DNA of 64,000 nt from Fodinibacter sp963811825 (GTDB lineage Bacteria; Actinomycetota; Actinomycetes; Actinomycetales; Dermatophilaceae). The stretch lies in assembly GCA_963811825.1 (NCBI GenBank), contig CAWESS010000019.1, positions 248,001-312,000 of the forward strand. Direction: 5' to 3'. The first letter of the stretch is position 1; the number at the start of each line of letters is the position of its first letter. Positions 47,123 to 58,730 of the stretch are shown one piece after another. The notes beneath the pieces are model-generated. The model made no database searches, was not told the DNA's origin, and saw only the letters and a list, made by a program, of their open reading frames with translations. Both the position numbers and the translations under genes were made by a program.

Positions 47123-50091
47123 CGACACTGGTGTCGCCCTCGGGTGCCATGATCGGGGCCGTGCCGCCCCGTTCACACTCCCCGCTCGTGGGTCGCCACG
47201 AGGAGCTCGACCGCGTCGCCGCCGCCCTCGGTTGGGACGACGGCGGTGGCGGTGCGGTCCTGCTCGGCGGCGACGCGGGCATCGGCAAGACCGCCCTGGT
47301 CAGCCGCCTGGTCGACCGTGCCACCGACCGGCTCGTGCTCGTCGGGCACTGCGTCGGCGAGGTCGGCTCGAGCCTGCCCTACCTGCCGTTCGTCGAGATG
47401 GTGGCCGGCCTCGACGCCCGCGACCGTGAGCTGGTCGACGAGCTGGTCGCGGCCCACCCCGGTCTGGTGTCCCTCGTGCCGCGCCTGGCCGGTGGTGTGC
47501 GCAGGGATGCCGTGCGAGCCGACCTCGTCGAGGCGGTGCACGGCGCGCTCGCCGACCTCGGTCGCCGCCGGCCCGTGCTCGTCGTCGTCGAGGACGTGCA
47601 CTGGGCCGACGAGTCGACCCGCGAGCTGCTCACCCTGCTGTTCACCCGTGGCGGCCCCGACGGCGTCGGGTTGCTCGCGACCTGGCGCAGCGACGACATC
47701 CACCGCCGACACCCCCTCGCGGCTGCGCTCAGCCTGTGGTCGCGGCTGCCCGCACTCGCCCGTGTCGAGCTGGGACCTCTCCCGGATGCCGACCTGCGCA
47801 GCATCGTGCGCCGGGTCGGCTCCGACCTGTCCCCCCGCGTCGTCGAGGAGGTCGCCCGCCGGGCGGAGGGGAACGCCTTCTTCGCCGAGGAGCTGGCCGC
47901 CGCGGCGCGCACCGGCGGCGCCGACCCGGGCGACCTCACCCGCCTGCTCCTCACCCGCGTCGACCAGCTCGACGACGGAGCCCAGTCCGTGGTGCGGGTC
48001 GCCGCGATCATCGGGCGCCGCGTCCCCCACGACCTCCTCGAGCGCGTCGCCGGGGTCGACGAAGCCACGCTGCGCACCGCGTTGCGCGCTGCCATCGAGC
48101 ACCACGTGCTCGAGCCCTGTGGCGAGGACGGCTACGAGTTCCGGCACGCGCTGCTCGCCGAGGCCGTGACCGACGACCTGCTACCCGCCGAGCGGCTCCA
48201 CATGCACCGGGCCTGCGTCGAGGCGCTGCTCGACGACGCCGGTCTGGGCACGGCCGCCGACCTCGCGCGCCACGCCCTCGCCTCGGGCGACCGGGCGGTG
48301 GCCCTCGGGGCGTCGGTGCGCGCCGGCGAGGCCGCGCAGCGGATGGGTGGTCCGGCCGAGGCGCTCGCGCACTACGAGACCGCCCTGGCGCTGGCCGAGG
48401 CCGACCGCGGCCCTACCGTCGAGCTCACCCTGCGCGCCGCATCCGCGGCCAACGGCAGTGGGCGCACGATGCGGGCGATGGCGCTGCTGCGGGCCGCGCT
48501 CTCCGGCGACTCACCCACTCCGCACGAGAGGGCCGAGCTGCTCGGAGCCCTCGCCTTCGCGGCCCGGCTCACCGAGGAGCAGGTGGACCGGCTCCACCTC
48601 ACCGAGGAGGCCCTCGGCCTCCTCGATCACGACGCCCCCGTACAGCTGCAGGTCTACCTGCTCGCGCGTCGTGCCGAGGCACTGATGGACGGCGGCCGCT
48701 CCGCCGAGGCGCTCGGGGTCGCCGACGAGGCGATGGCCCTGGCCGTCGAGCACGACCTCACCGTCGACCGCACCGACCTCACCTCGATCCTGGCCCGGCT
48801 CAGCGAGAGCGCGGGCGACCCGGGCGAGTCGATCCGCCGGCTCGAGGTGGCCGTCGCGGCCTGGACCAGTGCCCCCGACCTCGCCCTGCTCCGCGCGATG
48901 CACATCCTCGCGTCGGTGCACTACCGGCAGGGCGACCACGTCGCCGCACAGGCGGCGTTCGAGCGCACGCTCGCCGAGGCGAGGCGCGCGGGGCTCGAGT
49001 GGTCGGTCTTCGGGGTCGACGCCCGGGCGATGGCGGTGACGACCGCGTACGAGATGGGTGAGTGGGACCTCGCGCTGCGCCTCGCCGACCACGCGACCGA
49101 CGTCGGAATGCCGTCGTCGGCCGCCGCGACGATCGACGCGGCCGCGCTCGGCGTGCTCGCCGGCCGCGGTGGTGTGACGGCCGAGCAGCTGCTCGCAGGC
49201 ACCCGCCCGTGGTGGTCGGAGGAGGGTCGCATCGCGGTCCAGTCCGGCGCGACGGCGATCGACGTCCTCGGCCGCGACGGCGATGTCGACGCGATGCTGG
49301 CCCTGCACGCCGAGGTCGTGGGCTTCCTGCGCGCGCTGTGGGGTGCGGGCCGGGTCGCGGCCGAGGTGCGCCTCGCCGCGCTGGCCGTGGGGCACCTCGG
49401 CACCGCGCTGCGCGCCCACCCGCCCGCGCGCCGGGCCGTGCTCCTCGACCATGTCGACCGGCTGGCCGCCGAGGCCGCGAGCGTCTGGGGCGGCGGCCAG
49501 GTGGTGCCCCCCGACGACGAGACCCCCTTCTGGCACCGGCGCGCGATCGCGGGCGGCGCCCTCCTCCTCCCACCGACCATCGAGGGCCGGGCGTGGGAGG
49601 CCCGGGTGTCGGCGGAGCAGCAGCGGGCGCACTGGATCGCGGGCGACGACGTGCCGCTTCGGGTGCTCTCCGACGACACCCGCCGGGTGGTCGACCTCTT
49701 CGTCGAGCACGGCGAGCCCTACGAGGTGGCGCGCGCCCGCACCAGACTGGCGGAGGTGCTCTTCGCCGCGGGTGACCAGGGCGCCGGTGACGTCGTCGCC
49801 GCGGCTCGCGAGACCGCGCAACGGCTGGGTGCCGCGCCACTGCTCGCCGCACTCGACCACCTGGCCCCCCGGAACGCGCCCCGCATCGCACCGTCGACCC
49901 TGACGCCGCGTGAGACCGAGGTGCTCGGGCTGCTCGCCGAGGGCCGCTCGAACGGCGAGATCGGCCGGGCGCTGTTCATCAGCACGAAGACCGCCAGCGT
50001 GCACGTGTCGAACATCCTGGCCAAGCTCGGCGCGGCATCCCGCGGCGAGGCCGTTGCCCTGGCCCGCGGCGCGGGCCTGCTCGACGACTGA
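47119..50091 (+). CDS. LAL-type LuxR-family transcriptional regulator with AAA ATPase
   Basis: The predicted protein has 990 residues. The N-terminal ATPase has Walker A LLGGDAGIGKTALVSRL at about residues 49-64 and Walker B PVLVVVEDVHWADESTRELL. A long TPR-like helical region follows, and a C-terminal LuxR helix-turn-helix (LTPRETEVLGLLAEGRSNGE then FISTKTASVHVSNILAKLGA). Such LAL proteins are large ATP-dependent activators that sense small molecules; the ligand is unknown. GTG 47119 overlaps the small-protein stop; ATG 47149 is an alternative. It is convergent with ctaA, 6 bp away. Confidence 0.9.
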   Translation: MTTLVSPSGAMIGAVPPRSHSPLVGRHEELDRVAAALGWDDGGGGAVLLGGDAGIGKTALVSRLVDRATDRLVLVGHCVGEVGSSLPYLPFVEMVAGLDARDRELVDELVAAHPGLVSLVPRLAGGVRRDAVRADLVEAVHGALADLGRRRPVLVVVEDVHWADESTRELLTLLFTRGGPDGVGLLATWRSDDIHRRHPLAAALSLWSRLPALARVELGPLPDADLRSIVRRVGSDLSPRVVEEVARRAEGNAFFAEELAAAARTGGADPGDLTRLLLTRVDQLDDGAQSVVRVAAIIGRRVPHDLLERVAGVDEATLRTALRAAIEHHVLEPCGEDGYEFRHALLAEAVTDDLLPAERLHMHRACVEALLDDAGLGTAADLARHALASGDRAVALGASVRAGEAAQRMGGPAEALAHYETALALAEADRGPTVELTLRAASAANGSGRTMRAMALLRAALSGDSPTPHERAELLGALAFAARLTEEQVDRLHLTEEALGLLDHDAPVQLQVYLLARRAEALMDGGRSAEALGVADEAMALAVEHDLTVDRTDLTSILARLSESAGDPGESIRRLEVAVAAWTSAPDLALLRAMHILASVHYRQGDHVAAQAAFERTLAEARRAGLEWSVFGVDARAMAVTTAYEMGEWDLALRLADHATDVGMPSSAAATIDAAALGVLAGRGGVTAEQLLAGTRPWWSEEGRIAVQSGATAIDVLGRDGDVDAMLALHAEVVGFLRALWGAGRVAAEVRLAALAVGHLGTALRAHPPARRAVLLDHVDRLAAEAASVWGGGQVVPPDDETPFWHRRAIAGGALLLPPTIEGRAWEARVSAEQQRAHWIAGDDVPLRVLSDDTRRVVDLFVEHGEPYEVARARTRLAEVLFAAGDQGAGDVVAAARETAQRLGAAPLLAALDHLAPRNAPRIAPSTLTPRETEVLGLLAEGRSNGEIGRALFISTKTASVHVSNILAKLGAASRGEAVALARGAGLLDD

Positions 50092-50097
50092 GCGGCC

Positions 50098-51075
50098 CTA
50101 CGCGGTCGCGGCTGGCGCCAGGGGCTCCACGGGTTCCACCGCGTCACGGCGCCGGAGGGCGAGGATGCCGTTGGTCAGGGCCACGACGAGCAGGGTCGCC
50201 CCGAGCATGTGGGCCACGACCAGGGCCTCGGGCAGGTCGGTGACGTACTGCACGTAGCCGACGACGCCCTGCGCGAGACTCACGCCCAGCACGACCAGCC
50301 AGGCGCGCCCGGGGCCGCGGACGGCATCCGTGCTCGTGAGGCGGGCGGTGAGCCAGGTCGCGACGACGAGCCCGAGGAAGAGCATCACGACGTCCGCGTG
50401 CAGCCACGAGATCGTGCGGGCGTCGAACCCGAAGCGGGCCGGCTCGTCGGCATCGCCGGAGTGGGGGCCGGAGCCGGTGACGAGGGTACCGAGGAGCAGG
50501 ACGAGGCCACCGACGCCCGTGGTCACCCACGCCAGGCGGGTGACGAGCGGGGGCACGAGCGGCGTCGGTGGCGCGGCACTCTCGTGCCGGGCGAACCACA
50601 GGTAGGACGCGGCCGCGACCAGGCCCATCGACACGAGGAAGTGGGCGGCCACGGTCGCCGGGTGCAGGCCGAGCAGCACGGTGAACCCGCCGAGCACGGC
50701 CTGCCCGACCACCCCGGCGAGGACGATGACCGCGGCGACCTTCATCGCCGGGCGCGGCGCCCAGCGCCACACGGCGAGGACCGTGGCCAGGGCCAGCAGA
50801 CCGAGCACGCCGGTGAGCGTGCGGTTGCCGAACTCGATCCACTTGTGGATCCCCTCGGCCTGCTCGATGGTCGGCGTGATCGAGCCGTCGACGCACTCGG
50901 GCCACGTCGGGCACCCGAGGCCGCTGCCCGTGACCCGCACGAGCCCGCCGGTCACGACGATCGCGACCTCGGCCACGAGGTTGGCGAGCAGGATCGGTGC
51001 CAGCCACCTGGAAGGGAGGGGCGGGGTGCCCGCCGTGGGGTTGGTCGTGCTCGAACTCGTGCTCGTGCTGGTCAC
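50098..51075 (-). CDS. ctaA: Heme A synthase (COX15/CtaA family)
   Basis: CtaA oxidises a methyl group of heme O to make heme A. The 325-residue protein has eight predicted helices in two repeats, with TGGLVRVTGSGLGCPTWPEC near the N-terminus and heme-ligand histidines in IHKWIEFGNRT, HPATVAAHFLVSM, SWLHADVVMLF and VVAHMLGATL. The cysteine pair CPTWPEC is typical of the Gram-positive type. GTG 51075 lies 7 nt from a TAGCCT hexamer, so the transcript is probably leaderless. Confidence 0.93.
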   Translation of the reverse strand: MTSTSTSSSTTNPTAGTPPLPSRWLAPILLANLVAEVAIVVTGGLVRVTGSGLGCPTWPECVDGSITPTIEQAEGIHKWIEFGNRTLTGVLGLLALATVLAVWRWAPRPAMKVAAVIVLAGVVGQAVLGGFTVLLGLHPATVAAHFLVSMGLVAAASYLWFARHESAAPPTPLVPPLVTRLAWVTTGVGGLVLLLGTLVTGSGPHSGDADEPARFGFDARTISWLHADVVMLFLGLVVATWLTARLTSTDAVRGPGRAWLVVLGVSLAQGVVGYVQYVTDLPEALVVAHMLGATLLVVALTNGILALRRRDAVEPVEPLAPAATA

Positions 51076-51082
51076 GGGGTCA

Positions 51083-51088
51083 AGGCTA
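51083..51088 (-). promoter_or_regulatory. -10 element of leaderless ctaA
   Basis: Minus-strand TAGCCT is 7 nt from GTG 51075, so ctaA is not wholly dependent on the ABC genes upstream. Confidence 0.55.
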
Positions 51089-51124
51089 CGACTCGGGCCG
51101 CAGGCTTCGACGGGGTGGGTTGCC

Positions 51125-51885
51125 TCAGTCCGACCAGCGGAAGGTGCGGCTGGCGAGCAGGCCGGCCACGGCGCCCCACACGGCGAGCACGGCCCACTGC
51201 GCCAACGGCCAGCCACCGTCGACGAGGGCCATGCGCATCGCGTCTCCGAGCGCCCCCGACGGCAGGGCGGCCGCCACGCCGCCGAGGATGCCGGGCAGCC
51301 CCGCCGTGGGAGCCAGCAGTCCCAGCCCGAGCAGCAGCACCCACACGAGGTTGGCGACGGCGAGGACGGCCTCCGCGCGCAGGGTGCCGGCGAGCAGCAG
51401 CGCCAGGGCCACGAAGGTGGCACTACCCAGCAGCAGGGTCAGGGCGGCCGGGAGCAGCCCGCTCGGCTCCGGTCGGGCGCCGAGGGCGAGCCCGAGGGCA
51501 CCCAGGACGAGCACCTGGACGGCGAGCACGGAGAGCACCGCGAGGGCCTTGGCGGCGAGCAGTCCGTCCCGCCCGAGGGGCGTCGTCCCGAGCAGGCGCA
51601 GCACCCCTCCGCGCCGGTCGAACCCGGTTCCGATGGCCTGGCCGGTGAAGGCCGTCGAGACGACGGCGAGCGCGAGCGTGCCGGCCAGCGCGAGGTCGGC
51701 GCGATTGCCGTCCCCGAGGTCGGGCACGGAGGAGAGCGTCAGGCCGATCAGCGCGAGGGCGGGGAGGATGAGGGACACGAGGAGCTGTTCGCCGTTCGCG
51801 AGCAGCATCCGGGTCTCGAAGGCGGCGCGGGAGCGCACCCGGGCCCGCGCGGGCGCTGCCTGCGTCGCGGATGCCGTCGGCCCGG

Positions 51886-51889
<4 letters not shown>
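51125..51889 (-). CDS. ABC-2 type transporter permease
   Basis: The 254-residue protein has six predicted helices (MLLANGEQLLVSLILPALAL through LAQWAVLAVWGAVAGLLASR), the ABC-2 permease layout. GTG 51889 overlaps the ATPase stop by 4 nt, so the two form one exporter. ABC-2 genes beside ctaA and suf are common in actinobacteria; the cargo is unknown. Confidence 0.87.
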
Positions 51890-52596
<707 letters not shown>

Positions 52597-52604
52597 GACG
52601 CGAC

Positions 52605-52614
52605 ATCCTAGGCT
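52605..52614. promoter_or_regulatory. Overlapping divergent leaderless promoters (ABC ATPase / psd)
   Basis: The minus-strand -10 TAGGAT (52610-52605) and the plus-strand -10 TAGGCT (52609-52614) share two bases in a CCTAGG palindrome. Starts ATG 52596 and ATG 52622 are 8 and 7 nt away. RNA polymerase can hardly occupy both at once. Confidence 0.55.
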
Positions 52615-52621
52615 GGGGCCC

Positions 52622-53287
52622 ATGTCGCGCATCGACCGGGAGGCTGCCCCCGCCACAGCCATCGCCGCACTCCCGTCACTCGTCGCGTTCCTCGCGGGCC
52701 GCCGAGGCGCGGCCGCCGGTCTGGCCCTGCTGCCCGTGGCCGTCGCCGCGTTCTTCCGGGACCCCGACCGCACCCCGGACCGCGCCCGCGTCCCGGAGGA
52801 CGACGTCCTGTCCCCGGCCGACGGCAAGGTCATGTACGTCGGTGCCGGCCAGGACCTCGTCGCACCCGAGGGCGACTGGCAGCAGGTCAGCATCTTCCTG
52901 TCGGCCTTCGACGTGCACATCAACCGCGCGCCGTACGGGGGTCGCGTCACCGAGGTCGCGTTCCGTCCCGGGAAGTGGCTGGCCGCCTACACGCACGAGA
53001 GCGCGCACCTCAACGAGCGCAGCGACATCACGGTCGAGCGCGAGGTCGGCGGGCAGGTGCGGCGGGTCCACTTCCGCCAGATCGTGGGGCTCATGGCACG
53101 CCGGGTCGTGACGCGGGTCTCCGTCGGCGACGAGCTCGGCACCGGCCAGCGGGTGGGCCTGATGAAGTTCGGCTCGCGGATGGACGTCTTCGTCCCGCCG
53201 GAGTGTGACCTGCTCGTGGCCGCGGGGGACCGGGTCGTCGCGGGGGAGACCGTCATCGCGCGGTGGCCGGCTCAGGCCTCCTCGTGA
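52622..53287 (+). CDS. psd: Phosphatidylserine decarboxylase family protein
   Basis: The 221-residue protein is the short Psd type. Key segments are VLSPADGKVMYV, FLSAFDVHINRAPYGGRV, and GLMKFGSRMDVFVPP, where the Gly-Ser bond should be cut to make the pyruvoyl cofactor. One or two N-terminal hydrophobic segments anchor it to the membrane. It converts phosphatidylserine, the product of the following gene, to phosphatidylethanolamine. ATG 52622 fits the leaderless promoter. Confidence 0.9.
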   Translation: MSRIDREAAPATAIAALPSLVAFLAGRRGAAAGLALLPVAVAAFFRDPDRTPDRARVPEDDVLSPADGKVMYVGAGQDLVAPEGDWQQVSIFLSAFDVHINRAPYGGRVTEVAFRPGKWLAAYTHESAHLNERSDITVEREVGGQVRRVHFRQIVGLMARRVVTRVSVGDELGTGQRVGLMKFGSRMDVFVPPECDLLVAAGDRVVAGETVIARWPAQASS

Positions 53288-54204
53288 GCACGCCCACCGG
53301 AGGGCGACGCCGCATCCTCGACCGCTGGAGGCTGGTGTCGCCCAGCGGGGCGCAGGTGGTGTCGCTGCGCCAGCTGCCCAAGCGCGAGAGGGCCCGGCTG
53401 CTCGCGCCGTCGATCCTCACGACCCTGAACATGGTGAGCGGCCTGTCCTCGGTGCTCCTGGCGTTCCGCGGCCACTTCACGGTGGCCGCTGCCCTCATCG
53501 CCGTCTCGATCGTGCTCGACATCGCCGACGGCTACGTGGCGCGTCTCGTCGGGGCGACCTCGCCGTTCGGTCTCCAGCTCGACTCGCTGGCCGACCTCAT
53601 CTCCTTCGGCCTCGCGCCCGCCATCCTGGTGCACACCTGGGCCCTGGACGAGTGGCCGGTCCTCGCGTGGCTCGTCGCCTTCCTCTGGCTGGCGTGCGCG
53701 GCCTTCCGGCTGGCGCGGTTCAACGTCACCATCGACCCCGCAGCGGACAAGCGGTACTTCGTCGGGTTGCCCTCGCCGGGTGCCGCCGCCGTCGTCATGG
53801 CGACGATCCTCGCGCTCGACTCACCCCAGTGGGGCCCGGCGACGGGGCCCTGGCGGGCCTGGTTCCCCCTCGTCGTCAGCGTCGTTCCGGCCCTCCTCAT
53901 GGTCATGACCGTCCGCTTCCGCTCGTTCCGCACCCTGCTGTCCCCCCGCAACCGCACGGCCCGGCTCACCACGGCCGGGGTGGGCCTGGCCATCCTGGCC
54001 GGGCTGCTCCTCGCCCCGGGGTTGACCGGAATCGTCGTCGCCTACGGCTACGTGCTGACCGCGCCGCTCGGGGTCCTCACGGCCCCGATCCGCGAGCGGC
54101 TGCTCGGCGCCGACTCCGTGGCCCCGCCCCGCACGAGGATGCCGTCCGTCTTCCTCCCGCTCGACGAGGACGACGAGGTCGACGGGTCCCAGGCGCAGGG
54201 GTGA
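53284..54204 (+). CDS. pssA: CDP-diacylglycerol-serine O-phosphatidyltransferase
   Basis: The 306-residue membrane protein has the CDP-alcohol phosphatidyltransferase motif DGYVARLVGATSPFGLQLDS plus LAD, exactly D-G-x2-A-R-x8-G-x3-D-x3-D. The pairing with psd identifies the alcohol as serine. About eight helices are predicted, with a cytosolic acidic tail (LPLDEDDEVDGSQAQG). GTG 53284 overlaps the psd stop by 4 nt; GTG 53263 is an in-frame alternative. Confidence 0.92.
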   Translation: MSTPTGGRRRILDRWRLVSPSGAQVVSLRQLPKRERARLLAPSILTTLNMVSGLSSVLLAFRGHFTVAAALIAVSIVLDIADGYVARLVGATSPFGLQLDSLADLISFGLAPAILVHTWALDEWPVLAWLVAFLWLACAAFRLARFNVTIDPAADKRYFVGLPSPGAAAVVMATILALDSPQWGPATGPWRAWFPLVVSVVPALLMVMTVRFRSFRTLLSPRNRTARLTTAGVGLAILAGLLLAPGLTGIVVAYGYVLTAPLGVLTAPIRERLLGADSVAPPRTRMPSVFLPLDEDDEVDGSQAQG

Positions 54205-54216
54205 CGCCCCCGCGGT

Positions 54217-54235
54217 GAAGGTTAGGGTGCCCTTC
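54217..54235. promoter_or_regulatory. Candidate operator for the suf operon
   Basis: An inverted repeat GAAGG-N9-CCTTC lies directly upstream of the sufR -35. Its core AGGTTAGGGTGCCCT matches 12 of 15 central bases of the DtxR/IdeR iron box (AGGTTAGGCTAACCT). It might bind SufR or an iron regulator; this is inference. Confidence 0.4.
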
Positions 54236-54236
54236 C

Positions 54237-54266
54237 TTGGACGACGCTCGCGCAATTACCTAACAT
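54237..54266 (+). promoter_or_regulatory. Promoter of the suf operon
   Basis: TTGGAC (54237-54242) and TAACAT (54261-54266) are separated by 18 bp, the best -35/-10 pair in the window. The start codon GTG 54273 follows by 6 nt, predicting a leaderless sufR. Confidence 0.65.
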
Positions 54267-54272
54267 GGGTGT

Positions 54273-55024
54273 GTGGTTAATGCCGAGACGCACGTCATCG
54301 AGTCGCGTACGCGCGACCGGGTGCTGCGTGTCGTGAGCCAGGAGGGGCCGGTGAGCATCCCTGCCCTGGTCTCCCGGCTCGGGGTCACCGAGACCGCGCT
54401 GCGTCGCCACGTGGACGTCCTGCACGCCGAGGGCCTGCTCGAGTCGCGCGATGCACGTGACGCCGGGCCGAAGCGGCGCGGGCGCCCCGCCAAGGAGTGG
54501 GTGCTCACCGAACACGGTCACCGCGCCCTCGTCAGCGACTACGACCACCTCGCGGGCGAGGCCCTGCGCTTCCTCGGCAGCACGGCCGGCCCGGATGCCG
54601 TCACGGCCTTCGCCGAGCACCGCGCCGCCGGCCTGGAGCAGCGCTACGCCGACCGCATCGCCGCGGCGGGCGAGGACCCGAGCGCCCGCGCCGGCGCGCT
54701 CGTCGAGGCGCTCAACGCCGACGGTTTCGCGGCATCCGCGCGACCGGTGGGCGCCGGCGACGGCCCGCTGACCGGCATCCAGCTGTGCCAGGGGCACTGC
54801 CCGGTGCAGCACGTCGCCACCGAGTTCCCCCAGTTCTGTGAGGCCGAGACCGAGGCGTTCTCCCGCCTGCTCGGCGTGCACGTCCAACGGCTGGCGACCC
54901 TCGCGCACGGCGACCACGTCTGCACGACCTTCGTCCCCACCCCGAACCCCCACACCACGTCCGGTCACACCACGTCCGGTCACACCCCGACCACTCCCAC
55001 CCCGACCAGCGAGAGGGCCTCGTC

Positions 55025-55028
<4 letters not shown>
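54273..55028 (+). CDS. sufR: SufR-type iron-sulfur repressor
   Basis: SufR represses suf genes when it holds an Fe-S cluster. The 251-residue protein has an N-terminal winged helix-turn-helix (VSIPALVSRLGVTETALRRH, residues 27-46), a basic RRGRPAKEW wing and C-terminal cysteines at 172, 176, 189 and 217 (CQGHCPVQH, FPQFCE, HVCTTF) for the cluster. A low-complexity tail (HTTSGHTTSGHTPTTPTPTS) is encoded by tandem 15-bp repeats. It is the first gene of the suf operon, and autoregulation is expected. Confidence 0.92.
54951..54980 (+). repeat. Tandem 15-bp repeat inside sufR
   Basis: Two identical copies of CACACCACGTCCGGT (54951-54965, 54966-54980) and a partial third encode HTTSG units at the SufR C-terminus. 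Confidence 0.85.
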
Positions 55029-56445
<1,417 letters not shown>

Positions 56446-56446
<1 letters not shown>

Positions 56447-57624
56447 TGTCGCTGCTGACCCCCCAGCGCCCCGCTCCGGGAGCGCACACCGACAGCGCCG
56501 CGACGATGGTCCCGAACCAGTCGCGCGCCGAGCGCACCACGTCCTACGACGTGGCCGACTTCGCGCTGCCCACCGGGCGCGAGGAGGAGTGGCGCTTCAC
56601 GCCGGTCGACCGCCTCGGCATGCTCTTTCGCGACGAGGCCTCCGGCGCGCACCTCACCTGGGAGCAGTCGCTGCCCGACGGCGTGACGCTGCGCACGGCA
56701 TCCCTGGACGAGGTCCGCTCCAGCGGCATCCCCGCGCCGGGAGACCGCGCCGCAGCGGTGGCCGCGGCCCACAGCGGCGGTGTCACCGTGCTCGACATCC
56801 CCGCCGAGGCCGAGCTCACGGAGCCGGTGCGCCTGCGGCTGCGCGGCGACGACCACGAGGTCGTCCACGGGCACCTGCACGTGCAGGTCGGGCGCTTCGC
56901 CCGCGCCACCGTGGTGCTCGAGCACGCCGGCACGAGCGACTACAGCGAGCTGCTCTCCGTCGTCACCGGCGACGGCGCGCAGGTGACCGTCGTGACCGTC
57001 CAGGAGTGGGACGACACGGCCCACCACCTCGCCCAGCACGACGTCGTCGTCGGCCGCGACGCATCGGTGCGTCACATCGCCGTCACGATCGGCGGTGGCA
57101 TCGTGCGGATGAACACCAACGCCACGTACGCCGGACCCGGTGGCTCCTTCGAGGGGCTCGGCGTGTACTTCGCGGATGCCGGCCAGCACCTCGAGCACCG
57201 CCTCTTCGTCGACCACGGAGCACCCCACTGCCGCAGCAACGTCGAGTACAAGGGTGCGCTGCAGGGCGACACCGCCCACACCGTCTGGGTCGGCGACGTC
57301 CTCATCCGCGCGAGCGCCGAGGGCACCGACACCTACGAGCTCAACCGCAACCTCGTGCTCACCGAGGGCGCCCGCGCCGACTCGGTCCCCAACCTCGAGA
57401 TCGAGACGGGCGAGATCGAGGGTGCGGGGCACGCCTCTGCGACCGGTCGCTTCGACGACGAGCAGCTGTTCTACCTCATGGCACGCGGCATCCCGCAGGA
57501 CGAGGCGCGGCGCCTCGTCGTGCACGGGTTCTTCGCGAGCGTCGTGGGCCGGATCGGCGTACCCGAGGTGCAGGAGCGCCTCATGGTCGCCATCGAGCGT
57601 GAGCTCTCGGCAGGTGCCGCATGA
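56446..57624 (+). CDS. sufD: Fe-S cluster assembly protein SufD
   Basis: SufD pairs with SufB to form the SufBC2D scaffold. The 392-residue protein has REEEWRFTPVDRLGMLF near the N-terminus, a beta-helix region, DHGAPHCRSNVEYKGALQGD and the C-terminal LMARGIPQDEARRLVVHGFF. Its ATG shares one base with the sufB stop (TGATG). Confidence 0.96.
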
Positions 57625-57962
57625 GCGACCAGCTGACCGACACCGACTTCGTGCGGGTGTGCCAGCTCGACGACCTCCCGGTCGTGGGGGCTGCGCTCGC
57701 CGAGATCGACGGGCGCCGCGTGACCCTGGTGCGCACCGAGGACGGCGACGTGCACTGCGTCGACGACACCTGCACCCACGCCAACGTCTCGCTGTCCGAG
57801 GGTGAGCTCGACGGCTGCACGATCGAGTGCTGGCTGCACGGCTCGCGCTTCGACCTTCGCACGGGCGAGCCCTCCGGCCCGCCCGCCATCGTCCCCATCG
57901 CCGTCCACACCGTCCGTATCGAGGGCGACGACGTCCTCGTCGCCCTGACCACCGAGAGCTGA
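57621..57962 (+). CDS. Rieske [2Fe-2S] ferredoxin of the suf operon
   Basis: The 113-residue protein has Cys-Thr-His (VDDTCTHANVSLSEGELDGC) and the second pair CWLHGSRFDL, the Rieske ligands. Relatives are annotated as non-heme oxygenase ferredoxins. Its place between sufD and sufC, common in actinobacteria, suggests electron supply or cluster handling for Suf. ATG 57621 overlaps the sufD stop by 4 nt. Confidence 0.9.
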   Translation: MSDQLTDTDFVRVCQLDDLPVVGAALAEIDGRRVTLVRTEDGDVHCVDDTCTHANVSLSEGELDGCTIECWLHGSRFDLRTGEPSGPPAIVPIAVHTVRIEGDDVLVALTTES

Positions 57963-57968
57963 GTACCC

Positions 57969-58730
<762 letters not shown>

